A stretch of DNA of 54,519 nt from Filibacter tadaridae. GTDB lineage: Bacteria; Bacillota; Bacilli; Bacillales_A; Planococcaceae. A program made the translations under genes and the position numbers. Shown piece after piece: positions 1-10,262 of this stretch. Where the stretch lies: assembly GCF_900609045.1 (NCBI RefSeq), contig NZ_UXAV01000014.1, positions 1 through 54,519 on the forward strand, written 5' to 3'. The notes below the pieces were generated by a model, which was given only the letters and a program-made list of their open reading frames with translations, was not told where the DNA came from and searched no databases. The number at the start of each line of letters is the position of its first letter. Position 1 is the stretch's first letter.

Positions 1-51
1 ATTAGGCACGCCGCCAGCGTTCGTCCTGAGCCAGGATCAAACTCTCCATAA
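1..51 (-). rRNA. 16S rRNA, 5' end only
   Basis: Read on the minus strand, this contains the near-universal 16S start (GAGAGTTTGATCCTGGCTCA), followed by the usual GACGAACGCTGGCGGCG block. Transcription runs off the left edge, so only about the first 50 bases are present. The exact mature 5' end is not visible; I place it near 51. Confidence 0.97.
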
Positions 52-276
52 TAGAAGAAAATGAGTAGCTCATTTCTTGCTGGCATTAATTAAAAGAATG
101 TATTTCAATCCTTCGTTAATGACAATTTGTATTTCTCCGCTCCAACAAAAGTTGGATGCTCAGAAATGTTTTGCGCGAGTACACTTGGTACTCTCGCTGT
201 ATTTCATTGACGTTTTGCTGTTCAGTTTTCAAGGTTCATATCGTTCTTTGTTAGCTGCTGTTGTTGTAGCAGCAAC
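52..276 (-). other. rRNA operon leader
   Basis: This is the transcribed leader between the inferred start (about 276) and the 16S gene. It contains the CTTGAAAACTGAACA element (about 219-233) that is typical of Bacillales rRNA leaders. It also has a hairpin with GAGTAC (178-183) and GTACTC (188-193) arms, and a further short inverted repeat near 60-80. These are probably antitermination and processing signals. Overlapping open frames here have no ribosome binding site and look non-coding. Confidence 0.7.
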
Positions 277-282
277 TCTTAT

Positions 283-311
283 ATCTTATCAAGTTACATT
301 CTCTTTGTCAA
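283..311 (-). promoter_or_regulatory. rRNA operon promoter (sigma-A)
   Basis: On the minus strand TTGACA (306-311) and TAAGAT (283-288) are separated by 17 bp. The tract upstream is A/T rich (312-360), as expected for an UP-like element. It sits about 230 bp before the 16S start. Only one clear promoter was seen; a second weaker one cannot be excluded. Confidence 0.75.
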
Positions 312-451
312 CAACTATTTTTAACTTGTTTTTTAAGTCGTTTTCGTTGTTTTTAATATGTCGGAGAAGCAACGTTATTTACTATATCAGCTTATCTTAT
401 TTAATGCAACAATAAATTCAATATAAATTTCACAGTTCCTCTTAAATCTAC

Positions 452-495
452 AAAAACCGCCATACCAAGCTGTTACTACAGGCTTGGTATGGCGG
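452..495 (-). terminator. lysS intrinsic terminator
   Basis: A perfect 14-bp inverted repeat (457-470 with 482-495) is followed on the minus strand by a T run (452-456). It begins 8 bp past the lysS stop codon and separates lysS from the downstream rRNA operon. Confidence 0.9.
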
Positions 496-503
496 TATGA
501 TTG

Positions 504-2021
<1,518 letters not shown>

Positions 2022-2105
2022 TTAAGTTGGATAGCATGTATCTATTGTACACAATTTAAGTGATTCAGACACACTTTACTTATGCGAGAAACATCGCAAG
2101 GCAAC

Positions 2106-2135
2106 AAAAAGAGCCGCCATGGTGTATGGCAGCTC
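2106..2135 (-). terminator. Terminator after the folate operon / dus remnant
   Basis: On the minus strand, 10-bp arms (2126-2135 with 2111-2120, one G-U pair) enclose a 5-base loop and are followed by TTTTT (2106-2110). It lies just beyond the end of the dus remnant and before lysS, so lysS must use a promoter in 2000-2100. A TACAAT -10-like hexamer is present there near 2045-2050, without a convincing -35. Confidence 0.85.
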
Positions 2136-2147
2136 AAATTAGTTGTA

Positions 2148-2324
2148 TTAAATAGCGTTCACGCTTAACATCTTTTGTTCACGCCCCATCTTCTCATCAG
2201 CAAAGTTGTTCAACAATGCTATCAAATCTGCGGTCGTTTCCATTGTATTAATGTGTTTACGTACTATCGCATTGCCACGTACGCCTTTTAAGTACCAATA
2301 ATATTGCTGGTTTCGGCAATACTA
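2148..2324 (-). pseudogene. tRNA-dihydrouridine synthase remnant (C-terminal fragment)
   Basis: A minus-strand frame ending at the TAA at 2148-2150 encodes YYWYLKGVRGNAIVRKHIN and a short acidic tail. It resembles the C-terminal part of Dus enzymes (the WYLKG..GNA.VR segment). The frame is closed upstream by TAG at 2322-2324. Only about 57 residues of a protein normally about 330 long remain, with no start codon. In B. subtilis an intact dus gene (yacF) sits exactly here between folK and lysS, so this is a deletion relic. Similarity is judged by eye. Confidence 0.8.
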
Positions 2325-2344
2325 TATAGATAGGGACGAATTTG

Positions 2345-2860
2345 TCATCTATTATCCACGAAGTATGCGACTTCATTAATTTTCTTCCAAAGCTTTACAC
2401 CCTTGTCCTTTGCAGCAGCTTCATCCGACAAAAGATTCTTCGAGACCGGATGGATGATTGAAGAATCCATCTCTAAAAGCGGTACCAGTACAAACGCCCG
2501 CTCTTGCATACGTGGATGCGGTACAGTTAGGGTCTCTGATTCAATGTTGTCGTCATTATACAGTAAGATGTCGAGGTCCGCAGTTCTCGGGCCCCATCGG
2601 ACGTCACGGATTCTGCCTAGCCCCCGTTCAATCTCCTGACATATTTCAAGTAACTCCTGCGCATCCAACTTTGTCTTCACACATACGACCATGTTAAGAA
2701 AATCGGCTTGCTCTGTATACCCGACCGGAACCGTCTCGTAAATAGACGACGCCGCAGCAACCGTCACGCTATCATGTAAATGTAGGGCGCGTACCGCTTC
2801 CGTCAAATGATACAACCTATCCTCAATATTCGACCCGATCGAGATGTATCCGATATTCAC
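2345..2860 (-). CDS. folK: Hydroxymethyldihydropterin pyrophosphokinase (HPPK)
   Basis: Transfers pyrophosphate from ATP to 6-hydroxymethyl-7,8-dihydropterin in folate synthesis. The HPPK signature RWGPRTADLDILLY lies at residues 88-101, with the Mg-binding aspartates at 95 and 97. The N terminus (IGYISIGSN) and the substrate segment VPHPRMQERAFVL are also typical. Its start overlaps the folB stop by 4 bp, indicating translational coupling. It is the last intact gene of the folate operon; the following yazB and dus genes known from B. subtilis are missing or decayed. Confidence 0.96.
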   Translation of the reverse strand: MNIGYISIGSNIEDRLYHLTEAVRALHLHDSVTVAAASSIYETVPVGYTEQADFLNMVVCVKTKLDAQELLEICQEIERGLGRIRDVRWGPRTADLDILLYNDDNIESETLTVPHPRMQERAFVLVPLLEMDSSIIHPVSKNLLSDEAAAKDKGVKLWKKINEVAYFVDNR

Positions 2861-3225
2861 GCAAACCGCCCCCTCGTAATTTCAACAGATACGGACGCAT
2901 AATGACCCGCAATCGGAGGATCCGGTTTTATGAGTACAACACGGACGCCGAGAACCTTTTCCGGAAAGGTTCTCAGAATATCTGTCGCAATGTTTTCTGC
3001 AACTGTTTCAATGAGCTTTACGGGTTCCCCTTCAACAATCGCTCTGCACAGATTATAGACTTCAGCATAGTTGACCGTTTTATCCAGGTCGTCTGTTGAG
3101 CCCGCGTCTTGAAGGTCCGTCGCAAGCGATACTGTTACTCGAAAACGCTGACCAAGCTTTGTCTCTTCTTGCAACGCTCCGTGGTAGCCGTAAAACTCCA
3201 ATTCATTCAAATGAATGTAATCCAT
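2857..3225 (-). CDS. folB: Dihydroneopterin aldolase
   Basis: Converts dihydroneopterin to 6-hydroxymethyldihydropterin and glycolaldehyde. At 122 aa it has the usual length. Expected active-site residues are visible: Glu21 in YHGALQEE, Tyr53, Glu73 in LIETVAENIA, and the catalytic Lys100 in LIKPDPPI. It lies 11 bp after folP and overlaps folK by 4 bp, in the normal order folP-folB-folK. Confidence 0.96.
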   Translation of the reverse strand: MDYIHLNELEFYGYHGALQEETKLGQRFRVTVSLATDLQDAGSTDDLDKTVNYAEVYNLCRAIVEGEPVKLIETVAENIATDILRTFPEKVLGVRVVLIKPDPPIAGHYASVSVEITRGRFA

Positions 3226-3236
3226 TCCACTCGCCC

Positions 3237-4091
3237 CTATTCTTCTAAAACGGACTTCCCCGTTAAGATATCCATCATTTTCGCCATACGCGCGATCTCT
3301 TTTACATCATGGACTCGCATAATTTGGCAACCTTGCTCAATTCCGTAACAAACCGTTGCACCTGTCCCTTCCAACCTTTCACCGACAGGAAGTCCTAACG
3401 CATTGCCAATGACCGATTTCCGCGAAGTTCCTAGTAAAACCGGATAACCCATATTCGAGATTGTACGCAGCTGTTGCATGACAGCAATATTCTGCGCGGT
3501 ACTTTTCGCAAAGCCAACGCCTGGATCGAGCCAGATATTTTCACGCTTCACACCGGCCGCGGTCGCAATTCCGATACTTCCTTCCAAGTCAGCAAGTACT
3601 TCATCCATGAACAATCCTTCGTACTCCGCTTTTTCACGATTGTGCATCAGTATAATCGGCACACCGTACCTTGTAGCGACATCAGCAATTGCAGGTTCCC
3701 GCTTCGCTCCCCACACATCATTGATGATATGCGCCCCTGCTTTGACCGCCGCCTCAGCGACATCTGCTTTATATGTATCGATTGACACGACGCAACCAAG
3801 TTCTTTCGTCAGTGCCTCAATAATAGGAACCGTTCGTTCGAGTTCCTGCGTCAACGAAACAGGCAAATGTCCCGGACGTGTCGATTCCCCGCCGACATCG
3901 ATGATTTTTGCACCGTCGCGAAGCATCTCCTCTGCGTGTTTCAGTGCTTTATCTACACAGGCATATTTCCCACCATCCGAAAATGAATCGGGGGTCACAT
4001 TCAAAATCCCCATAATGATTGTTTCTTTTTCGAAATCGATTTCTGTCTTTCCAAAATGGTACACATCACGCTTTTCAGCCAACTTCACCAC
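3237..4091 (-). CDS. folP: Dihydropteroate synthase
   Basis: Condenses p-aminobenzoate with hydroxymethyldihydropterin pyrophosphate and is the classical sulfonamide target. Signature one, MGILNVTPDSFSDGG, is at residues 27-41; signature two, DVGGESTRPG, is at 65-74; the C-terminal MRVHDV motif is also present. It overlaps the end of pabC by 7 bp. The length (284 aa) is normal. Confidence 0.97.
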   Translation of the reverse strand: MVKLAEKRDVYHFGKTEIDFEKETIIMGILNVTPDSFSDGGKYACVDKALKHAEEMLRDGAKIIDVGGESTRPGHLPVSLTQELERTVPIIEALTKELGCVVSIDTYKADVAEAAVKAGAHIINDVWGAKREPAIADVATRYGVPIILMHNREKAEYEGLFMDEVLADLEGSIGIATAAGVKRENIWLDPGVGFAKSTAQNIAVMQQLRTISNMGYPVLLGTSRKSVIGNALGLPVGERLEGTGATVCYGIEQGCQIMRVHDVKEIARMAKMMDILTGKSVLEE

Positions 4092-4942
4092 TGTCCGCCT
4101 TCTTTCATCTCATCTATTGCTTTAACATATAGTTTGTGTAGTTTTTCATAGTACATGCCAGTTACGCCCGGAAACGGAATCCCTCCAATTTCCGATAGCG
4201 GCACGAGTTCTTGCACGGCATTCGTAACGAATACCTCATCCGCAGTTTCTACATCTTTCTTATTGTAAAGTCCTTCGTTCACATGTATCCCGGTGGATTG
4301 TGCATGCTCGATAACAAGGGCACGTGTTGTTCCTGATAGGATTCCCGTTTCGATAGAAGGTGTAAAGAGTTCCCCACGCTTCACCCAAAAGACATTCGAT
4401 GTGATTCCTTCAGCGACGAAACCTTCCTCCGTCAAAAAAAGTCCTTCCACTTCTTTTAAAGAAGGTACCTCCAATCGCCCCCGTACATTGTTCAAGAAAC
4501 TATGTGATTTGTGCCGCATAGCCCCTTCCTTTCGGTTGCGTGGTGTTTCGAGCCAGACAGCTTTCTTTTCCGCTCCCCGGGTTGTCTGCACCAACTCTTT
4601 CCTGAATAAAATGACGTTCGGTGTTTCGTATATGGAAGGAGCAAGACCTAAATCATGCACACCCGCAGAAACATTTAAACGGAAATAGCCATCTTGTTCG
4701 CCCGATAACTCATTAAGCCGTGCAACAGTCTCCAAAATCACAGAATCCTCATAAGGTAGCGTAATTTGAAACTCAATAAGCGCTGTTCGAAGTCTATCCA
4801 TATGTTCGTCAAACAGTAGAACGTTACCGTCGTATGTGCGAAACGTCTCAAAGAACCCAACCCCGTAAAGAAAACCATGGTCAAATGGGGAGATCTTTAA
4901 GTCATCTGCTAAAACAAACTCGCCATTCATCCAGCACCACAT
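4085..4942 (-). CDS. pabC: Aminodeoxychorismate lyase
   Basis: A PLP enzyme of fold type IV that releases pyruvate from 4-amino-4-deoxychorismate to give p-aminobenzoate. The likely Schiff-base lysine is in RHKSHSFLNN (about residue 144), and the cofactor-binding GITSNVFWV segment follows. I choose the ATG at 4942 (285 aa) because AAAGAGGG stands 7 bp upstream; an earlier TTG lacks a site. It begins 5 bp after the pabB stop. In B. subtilis pabA separates these two genes; here they are adjacent. Confidence 0.93.
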   Translation of the reverse strand: MWCWMNGEFVLADDLKISPFDHGFLYGVGFFETFRTYDGNVLLFDEHMDRLRTALIEFQITLPYEDSVILETVARLNELSGEQDGYFRLNVSAGVHDLGLAPSIYETPNVILFRKELVQTTRGAEKKAVWLETPRNRKEGAMRHKSHSFLNNVRGRLEVPSLKEVEGLFLTEEGFVAEGITSNVFWVKRGELFTPSIETGILSGTTRALVIEHAQSTGIHVNEGLYNKKDVETADEVFVTNAVQELVPLSEIGGIPFPGVTGMYYEKLHKLYVKAIDEMKEGGQW

Positions 4943-4946
4943 ACAA

Positions 4947-6359
4947 TTACCCTCTTTCAACCATCGATTTCGCCTGCCAAAGTGCTTTTGCCTTGTTCAA
5001 CGATTCGATGTATTCCGCTTTTGGAATTGAGTCAGCAACTAGACCTGCTCCCGCTTGGATATGCGCAATGCCGTCTTTGATGAAAGCTGTGCGGATGACG
5101 ACATTTAATTCGAAATCACCGTTGAAGCCGAACCACCCAATGGAGCCTGTATAAAGTCCCCTTCTCGTAGGCTCCAGTTCTTCAATGATCTCCATTGTTC
5201 TAAGTTTAGGTGCACCCGTAATGGTACCGCCCGGAAATACACCTTTGACAATGTCCGCATTCGACATATTCTCTGCTGCTGTTCCCCGGACATTTGACAC
5301 GAGATGCATGACATGCGAGTATTTTTCCACGACCATGAATTCGTTCGTTTCCACTGTTCCAGCTGCACAAACACGCCCAAGATCTTCTCGTTCCAGATCG
5401 ACAAGCATGATATGTTCACCTTTTTCTTTTTCATTATCCAACAACTCCGTTTGAAGGGCCTCGTCCTCATTGTCATCCATTCCTCTTGGTCTTGTCCCTC
5501 CAATCGGGCGTGTGCTGAGTTCGTTCCCTCTTTTTTTCAACAGAAGTTCGGGTGAACCTGAGACAACATCGAATTCCGCGGAGCCGATTGACGCCATGTA
5601 AGGTGACGGATTGAATGAACGAAGGGCTTCGTACATATCAAGCGGATGTGCAGCAAGCGGCTTCGACTGTCTTACCGATAGATTTACTTGAATAACTTCC
5701 CCGTCTGCGATATACGTTTGCACGTCACGTACCATTTGTTCGAACTCGGGCCCTGTAACAGAAACGGCGACATCTTCCTGTCTTTCAATATCAATTGCTG
5801 TTTCCCCTGCTGTAAATTGTTGCTTTTCCATACCGATAGCTGCAGCAGTCTTCCATTCCGATTCCATGTCAGCAAGGTCAGCATCACTATCCGGCAACTT
5901 CATGAAATAGACCATTTCCCTTTCGATATCCAAGACCGCCCACTGATCGAATAAATAGAAGAACAAGTCGGGTGTGTCGAGATCATCTACCGTATCCTCG
6001 GTAATCGTTTCATAACGTCGTACATAGTCGTAACTTAGGAAACCGACAACACCACCTTGAAATTCCAGCATGTTCGGAATTGACTCCATTTCATATGACT
6101 TCGCAAACTCCGTCAGAAGTTCCAACGGGTCCCCTTCCCTCACTTCTTCCGAACCATTACGCCATTTGAGGTGCAATTTATCACCATCCTGCGACTGTAA
6201 TGTGGCGAGCGGACCAATACCCGCCATGCACATCGTGCCACCTCGACCACTTTCAAGAAGTATATGTTGATCCTGCACTCGTGCCAATTCTTTATAGGCA
6301 TAGAAAAACTGTTCTTTCGTCATTGCTATAGCTGTATACACTGGTGATTGTCCTTGCAT
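4947..6359 (-). CDS. pabB: Aminodeoxychorismate synthase component I
   Basis: Chorismate-utilising enzyme of about 470 aa. The C-terminal chorismate-binding domain (about 200-465) shows RPIGGTRPRG (284-293), EKYSHVMHLVS, GGTITGAPKLR and QAGAGLVADS. Family and context (next to pabC and folP) favour PabB over anthranilate synthase TrpE. At the position where E. coli PabB has the catalytic Lys274 (PIKGT), this protein has Gly287, so it is not of the lysine type. The amidotransferase partner gene pabA is absent from the operon. The start is supported by a GGGGGAAACC ribosome binding site. Confidence 0.9.
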   Translation of the reverse strand: MQGQSPVYTAIAMTKEQFFYAYKELARVQDQHILLESGRGGTMCMAGIGPLATLQSQDGDKLHLKWRNGSEEVREGDPLELLTEFAKSYEMESIPNMLEFQGGVVGFLSYDYVRRYETITEDTVDDLDTPDLFFYLFDQWAVLDIEREMVYFMKLPDSDADLADMESEWKTAAAIGMEKQQFTAGETAIDIERQEDVAVSVTGPEFEQMVRDVQTYIADGEVIQVNLSVRQSKPLAAHPLDMYEALRSFNPSPYMASIGSAEFDVVSGSPELLLKKRGNELSTRPIGGTRPRGMDDNEDEALQTELLDNEKEKGEHIMLVDLEREDLGRVCAAGTVETNEFMVVEKYSHVMHLVSNVRGTAAENMSNADIVKGVFPGGTITGAPKLRTMEIIEELEPTRRGLYTGSIGWFGFNGDFELNVVIRTAFIKDGIAHIQAGAGLVADSIPKAEYIESLNKAKALWQAKSMVERG

Positions 6360-6423
6360 ATCGGTTTCCCCCTGATAACGATTGATACACCTATCTTAAC
6401 GCTATTGAACTAATTTACGCTAC

Positions 6424-6452
6424 AAAAAAAGAAGAAGCATAATTGCTCCTTC
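6424..6452 (-). terminator. cysK intrinsic terminator
   Basis: On the minus strand 9-bp arms (6444-6452 with 6431-6439) enclose a 4-base loop, followed by TTTTTTT (6424-6430). It lies just past the cysK stop and separates cysK from the pabB operon. Confidence 0.85.
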
Positions 6453-6462
6453 CCCGTGTCAA

Positions 6463-7389
6463 TTATTCTTCATCAAACTGATACAACGGTGTACTTAAAT
6501 AACGCTCACCATTTGAAGGGAGGATAGCAACCACTTTCTTACCTTTCCCTAACTTCTTCGCTACTTGCAACGCTGCATGAATAGCTGCTCCCGATGAGAC
6601 CCCACCAAGGATTCCTTCTTCACGCGCGGCACGTCTGGCTGTATCGTATGCTTCGTCATTCGAAACAAGTATGATTTCATCGTAAATATCAGTATCCAAC
6701 ACCTTCGGGACAAATCCCGCCCCGATTCCTTGGATTTTATGCGGGCCAGGTTTTCCTCCTGATAGAATTGCGGAATCTGTAGGTTCGACTGCAATAATTT
6801 TGATGTCAGGGAAACGTTCTTTCAGAACACCGCCTACTCCTGTAATTGTACCACCCGTACCAATACCCGAGATGAACGCGTCCACTCGATCCATCACATC
6901 GGCAATTTCCGGTCCTGTAGTCAAACGGTGAACTTCAGGATTTGCCTCGTTGTTAAATTGCTGTGGCATGAACCATCCATTCTCTTTTGAGAGCTCTTCC
7001 GACTTCTCGATTGCCGCCTTCATACCGCCAGCACCCGGTGTCAAGATTAGGTCAGCGCCATATGCCCGCAACAGATTGCGTCGTTCCATACTCATTGTAT
7101 CAGGCATAACAAGAACTGACTTATAGCCTTTTGCTGCCGCAATCATCGCAAGACCAATTCCTGTGTTACCACTGGTTGGCTCGATAATCGTACTACCTCC
7201 CTTCAGATCTCCCGACTTTTCAGCAGCTTCAATCATAGCGAGTGCAATGCGGTCCTTTACACTGGCACCCGGGTTGAAATATTCGAGTTTCAAATAAACC
7301 TCCGCATCGTCCGGACCTACCATTCTATTCATTTTAACAATCGGCGTCTTCCCAACAAGATCTGCAATTGAGTTTCCCAACAAATTCAT
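6463..7389 (-). CDS. cysK: Cysteine synthase A (O-acetylserine sulfhydrylase)
   Basis: PLP enzyme making cysteine from O-acetylserine and sulfide. The Schiff-base lysine is Lys45 in NPGASVKDR; the substrate loop TSGNTG is at 72-77; the cofactor-phosphate loop [10 protein letters not shown] follows further on. The 308-aa length is standard. A GAGAGGG site precedes the ATG. It is a single-gene unit with its own promoter and terminator. Confidence 0.97.
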   Translation of the reverse strand: MNLLGNSIADLVGKTPIVKMNRMVGPDDAEVYLKLEYFNPGASVKDRIALAMIEAAEKSGDLKGGSTIIEPTSGNTGIGLAMIAAAKGYKSVLVMPDTMSMERRNLLRAYGADLILTPGAGGMKAAIEKSEELSKENGWFMPQQFNNEANPEVHRLTTGPEIADVMDRVDAFISGIGTGGTITGVGGVLKERFPDIKIIAVEPTDSAILSGGKPGPHKIQGIGAGFVPKVLDTDIYDEIILVSNDEAYDTARRAAREEGILGGVSSGAAIHAALQVAKKLGKGKKVVAILPSNGERYLSTPLYQFDEE

Positions 7390-7436
7390 TTTACCCTCTC
7401 CCTATCCCTACTAAATTGATATGCTTTGTTAATTTA

Positions 7437-7466
7437 ATGATACTCCCCTATTGTATGCATTGTCAA
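7437..7466 (-). promoter_or_regulatory. cysK promoter (sigma-A)
   Basis: On the minus strand TTGACA (7461-7466), an 18-bp spacer, and TATCAT (7437-7442). The expected start near 7430 leaves a leader of about 40 nt, too short for a riboswitch or T-box. Confidence 0.8.
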
Positions 7467-7530
7467 TCATTCGGAAATACACTTTCTTATGTTTTCCCTA
7501 ATCCCGCAGACTTAATCCAGCAACAACTAG

Positions 7531-7577
7531 AAAAAGCTGCCTGGACCTACCGAGTCAAATCGGTATCCAGACAGCTT
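7531..7577 (-). terminator. Terminator after the prsA-like gene
   Basis: A long imperfect hairpin (arms about 7560-7577 and 7534-7553, AGCTG..CTGGA..ACCGA pairing) is followed on the minus strand by a T run. It sits directly after the stop at 7586 and ends the coaX-hslO-prsA-like unit. Confidence 0.85.
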
Positions 7578-7585
7578 TCCATTCG

Positions 7586-8509
7586 TTATTTACCGTAAAA
7601 CCATTTCGCATCAAATTCTTTCCAGAATGCTTCAGGGCTCACTGATTGAGGAAGTTGTTCAAGAGCTAGTTCGCGCTTAATATGATTCTTGACTTCATCA
7701 AACTTGAACGATTGCCCTTCAATCATTTCATTCACCCGGATAATCGCGTAAGTCCCATCATCCAGAGAAAGAATATCACTATTCTTTCCTTCTTTCGTAC
7801 TCGCGGCTGCAGATACAATCGCTTTGTCGATTGTATCTGTCGATTCATTGATATAACCGATATCTCCGCCGAGACTTGCTGAAGACAAATCAGATGAACG
7901 TTCTTTTGCAAGCACTTCAAAACTGGATCCCTGGGATAACTCTTCCTTCGTTTGTTTCGCATCACTTTTAGAAGGCACAATAATGACCGATGTCCGATAA
8001 CTCGGCAAGATGTGGTAGAGCGATGTGTTTTCATCGTAATGGGATTGGATTGCTTTGTCCTTCACGACGACATCTTTCGTTAGTACTTTTTCAAGAATAA
8101 GGTTAGAACGGATCATTTTTCGCATTTTTTTAATGTCCAAACCTGAATAGGATTGTCCATCAACTGAACGGATAAGAGCGAGTTCAAGGTCAATCTCCTT
8201 GTCTGTTACATCAATTTCATATTGCTCAGCAGCTGCTTCCATCACTTTGTTGTTCACAAGTTCCAGAAGAACATCACGCCCCACCTCTTTTTCCATTGCA
8301 GTCATCCACTGTTCCCGCATTATTGGTTCGCCCGCAACGGTTGCAACTTCCTCATCGACCTGTGTAGTTTTGTCGGGAATAAGCCAACCGATGAACCAAA
8401 AAACGTTAAAAGCAAAAAGGATTCCAATAAGAATGATAAGTGGTTTCGTCTTCAATTTACGCTTTCGCGGACTAACTAATTCAGATTCAGGATTCCGACC
8501 GTATTTCAT
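7586..8509 (-). CDS. Membrane-anchored peptidylprolyl isomerase-like protein (YacD/PrsA type)
   Basis: About 307 aa. A basic N terminus (RKRKLK) precedes one transmembrane segment (about residues 22-40), so the bulk is extracellular. The body resembles SurA/PrsA-type foldases, with a parvulin-like region containing [11 protein letters not shown] and a C-terminal helix; I infer a role in folding exported proteins. The segment normally starting with a lipobox is absent, so it is not a lipoprotein. The ATG at 8509 follows GGAAGGA by 7 bp and overlaps the hslO end by 23 bp. The same gene follows hslO in B. subtilis. Confidence 0.8.
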   Translation of the reverse strand: MKYGRNPESELVSPRKRKLKTKPLIILIGILFAFNVFWFIGWLIPDKTTQVDEEVATVAGEPIMREQWMTAMEKEVGRDVLLELVNNKVMEAAAEQYEIDVTDKEIDLELALIRSVDGQSYSGLDIKKMRKMIRSNLILEKVLTKDVVVKDKAIQSHYDENTSLYHILPSYRTSVIIVPSKSDAKQTKEELSQGSSFEVLAKERSSDLSSASLGGDIGYINESTDTIDKAIVSAAASTKEGKNSDILSLDDGTYAIIRVNEMIEGQSFKFDEVKNHIKRELALEQLPQSVSPEAFWKEFDAKWFYGK

Positions 8510-9374
8510 GAATAAATCCTTCCAACTCTTCTTTCGGATAGACATACGTCTCCAAACAGAAATGACAATTTGCTTCTGCCTTGCCTTCCTCATCAATCAT
8601 TTCTTGGATTTCTTTTTCCCCAAGTCCGATGATTGCGTTACCAAACCGTTCTTTTGAACAGTTGCAGCTGAATGAAACAGCCATTTGTTCAAGAATCTTA
8701 ACGTTTTCGGAACCCAACACTTCATATAGAATTTCTTCAGGAGTAAGACCGCGAGCAATCAGTTTCGAAATCGGCTCGACGTTCGCAATACTCTTTTCAA
8801 GTTTTGAAATAGTCTCCTCGGATGCTCCCGGCATCACTTGAATGATAAATCCACCTGCCGCTTTCACGGAATTATCCGGGTTGACCAGAACACCAAGTCC
8901 GACTGCGGAAGGAACTTGTTCCGAAACAACAAAGTACTCGGTAAAGTCCTCTGCGATTTCACCGGATACAAGCGGGGTTTGTCCTGTAAAGAATTCACGG
9001 AGCCCCAGGTCCTTCACAACTGTCAGCATACCGGTAGTTCCGACTGCACGTTTGACATCGAGTTTTCCGACTTCATTCAAATCGAAGTGTGTCTGAGGGT
9101 TCGAAACGTATCCACGGACTTCCCCATGAGCATTCGCATCAATGATCATCGAACCAATCGGACCGCCCCCTTCGACTTTCACAGTCAATTTGTCTTTACC
9201 TTTCACCATTGCGCCCATCATGACAGTTGCTGTCATTGCACGCCCAAGTGCCGCAGTTGCGGTCGGCCACATGCCATGCCTGCGTTGTACCTCATTCACT
9301 GTTTCCGTTGAACGAGCTGCATAAGCGCGAATTGTTCCATCAAAAGCAAGTGCCTTTACTAAGTAATCACTCAT
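8487..9374 (-). CDS. hslO: Redox-regulated chaperone Hsp33
   Basis: Holdase chaperone activated by disulfide formation. The zinc-binding cysteines are complete: Cys237-x-Cys239 in CNCSKERF, and Cys270-x2-Cys273 in CHFC. The N terminus ([18 protein letters not shown]) and the length (295 aa) match the family. It follows coaX by 16 bp and overlaps the next gene, indicating an operon. Confidence 0.96.
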   Translation of the reverse strand: MSDYLVKALAFDGTIRAYAARSTETVNEVQRRHGMWPTATAALGRAMTATVMMGAMVKGKDKLTVKVEGGGPIGSMIIDANAHGEVRGYVSNPQTHFDLNEVGKLDVKRAVGTTGMLTVVKDLGLREFFTGQTPLVSGEIAEDFTEYFVVSEQVPSAVGLGVLVNPDNSVKAAGGFIIQVMPGASEETISKLEKSIANVEPISKLIARGLTPEEILYEVLGSENVKILEQMAVSFSCNCSKERFGNAIIGLGEKEIQEMIDEEGKAEANCHFCLETYVYPKEELEGFIHEIRSES

Positions 9375-9390
9375 TCATTCTCTACCCCTT

Positions 9391-10155
9391 TTATAAATTA
9401 CGTTCGTAAATTAAATGAAGCCCTTTCAATGTGAGGAAATTATCGACAACATCGATGACCTCAGTTTCAGTTGCGATTAAATCGGCGAGTCCCCCTGTAG
9501 CGATAACAGTTGGTTCCACTTCACTTTGTGCTTTCATACGTGCCACTATTCCCTCTACTTGTCCTACATAACCATAGAGAATTCCAGCTTGCATGGCGGC
9601 AACGGTGTTCTTACCTACAATATGCTCCGGTCGAGCCAGTTCAATACGGGGCAATTTGGATGCCCGGTCGAATAGGGCTTCCATTGAAATCCCGATACCT
9701 GGAGCAATTGCTCCGCCCATATATTCACTTTTCTCATTCACATAGCAGTACGTCGTTGCTGTCCCAAAATCTACGATGATAAGCGGTGTACCATATTCAT
9801 GAATTGCCGCTACCGCATTCACAATACGATCCGCTCCAACTTCCCGCGGATTTTCGTATTTAATATTAAGCCCCGTCTTCACACCCGGTCCTACGATTAG
9901 TGGTTTAATATTGAAATATTTTCTGCACATTTGCTCAAGCGGAAACATCACCGGAGGTACGACAGACGAGATGATAACTCCACTCACATCTTCAAAAGTC
10001 ATTCCCACATGTGTGAAAAATGACTTCACTTGCATAGCATATTCATCTTCCGTCTTGTGTCTGTATGTTTCCATACGCCAATGGTATTTCAGTTGCCCTT
10101 GTTCGTAGACGCCAAGGACGATATTTGTATTTCCCGTATCCAACACTAAAATCAT
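9391..10155 (-). CDS. coaX: Type III pantothenate kinase
   Basis: First step of coenzyme A synthesis, phosphorylating pantothenate. The ATP-binding motif LVLDTGNTN is at the N terminus, with GADRIVN and VDFGTATT following, as in the acetate-kinase-like fold. The ATG at 10155 (254 aa) is chosen because GAGGAA lies about 8 bp upstream; longer frames lack a site. It begins a unit with hslO and the prsA-like gene, after the ftsH terminator. Confidence 0.95.
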   Translation of the reverse strand: MILVLDTGNTNIVLGVYEQGQLKYHWRMETYRHKTEDEYAMQVKSFFTHVGMTFEDVSGVIISSVVPPVMFPLEQMCRKYFNIKPLIVGPGVKTGLNIKYENPREVGADRIVNAVAAIHEYGTPLIIVDFGTATTYCYVNEKSEYMGGAIAPGIGISMEALFDRASKLPRIELARPEHIVGKNTVAAMQAGILYGYVGQVEGIVARMKAQSEVEPTVIATGGLADLIATETEVIDVVDNFLTLKGLHLIYERNL

Positions 10156-10215
10156 AATGGTTTCCTCACTATCTTCGACGTTTTCCAACACATCATACCA
10201 TATAATATCCTATAG

Positions 10216-10251
10216 AAAAAAGCTGACTGTCTCAACGCAGACAGTCAGCTT
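10216..10251 (-). terminator. ftsH intrinsic terminator
   Basis: A perfect 13-bp stem (10239-10251 with 10220-10232) with a 6-base loop, followed on the minus strand by TTTTT (10216-10220). Located 12 bp after the ftsH stop. Confidence 0.92.
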
Positions 10252-10262
10252 TAATTTTTCAG

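Noticed and set aside
77..415. A 112-codon open frame on the plus strand in the rRNA leader
   Set aside because: It lies antisense to the rRNA promoter and leader, has no ribosome binding site, and its product looks like an arbitrary hydrophobic translation.
7390..7500. CymR operator at cysK
   Set aside because: I could not match the sequence confidently to the CymR site, so no call is made.
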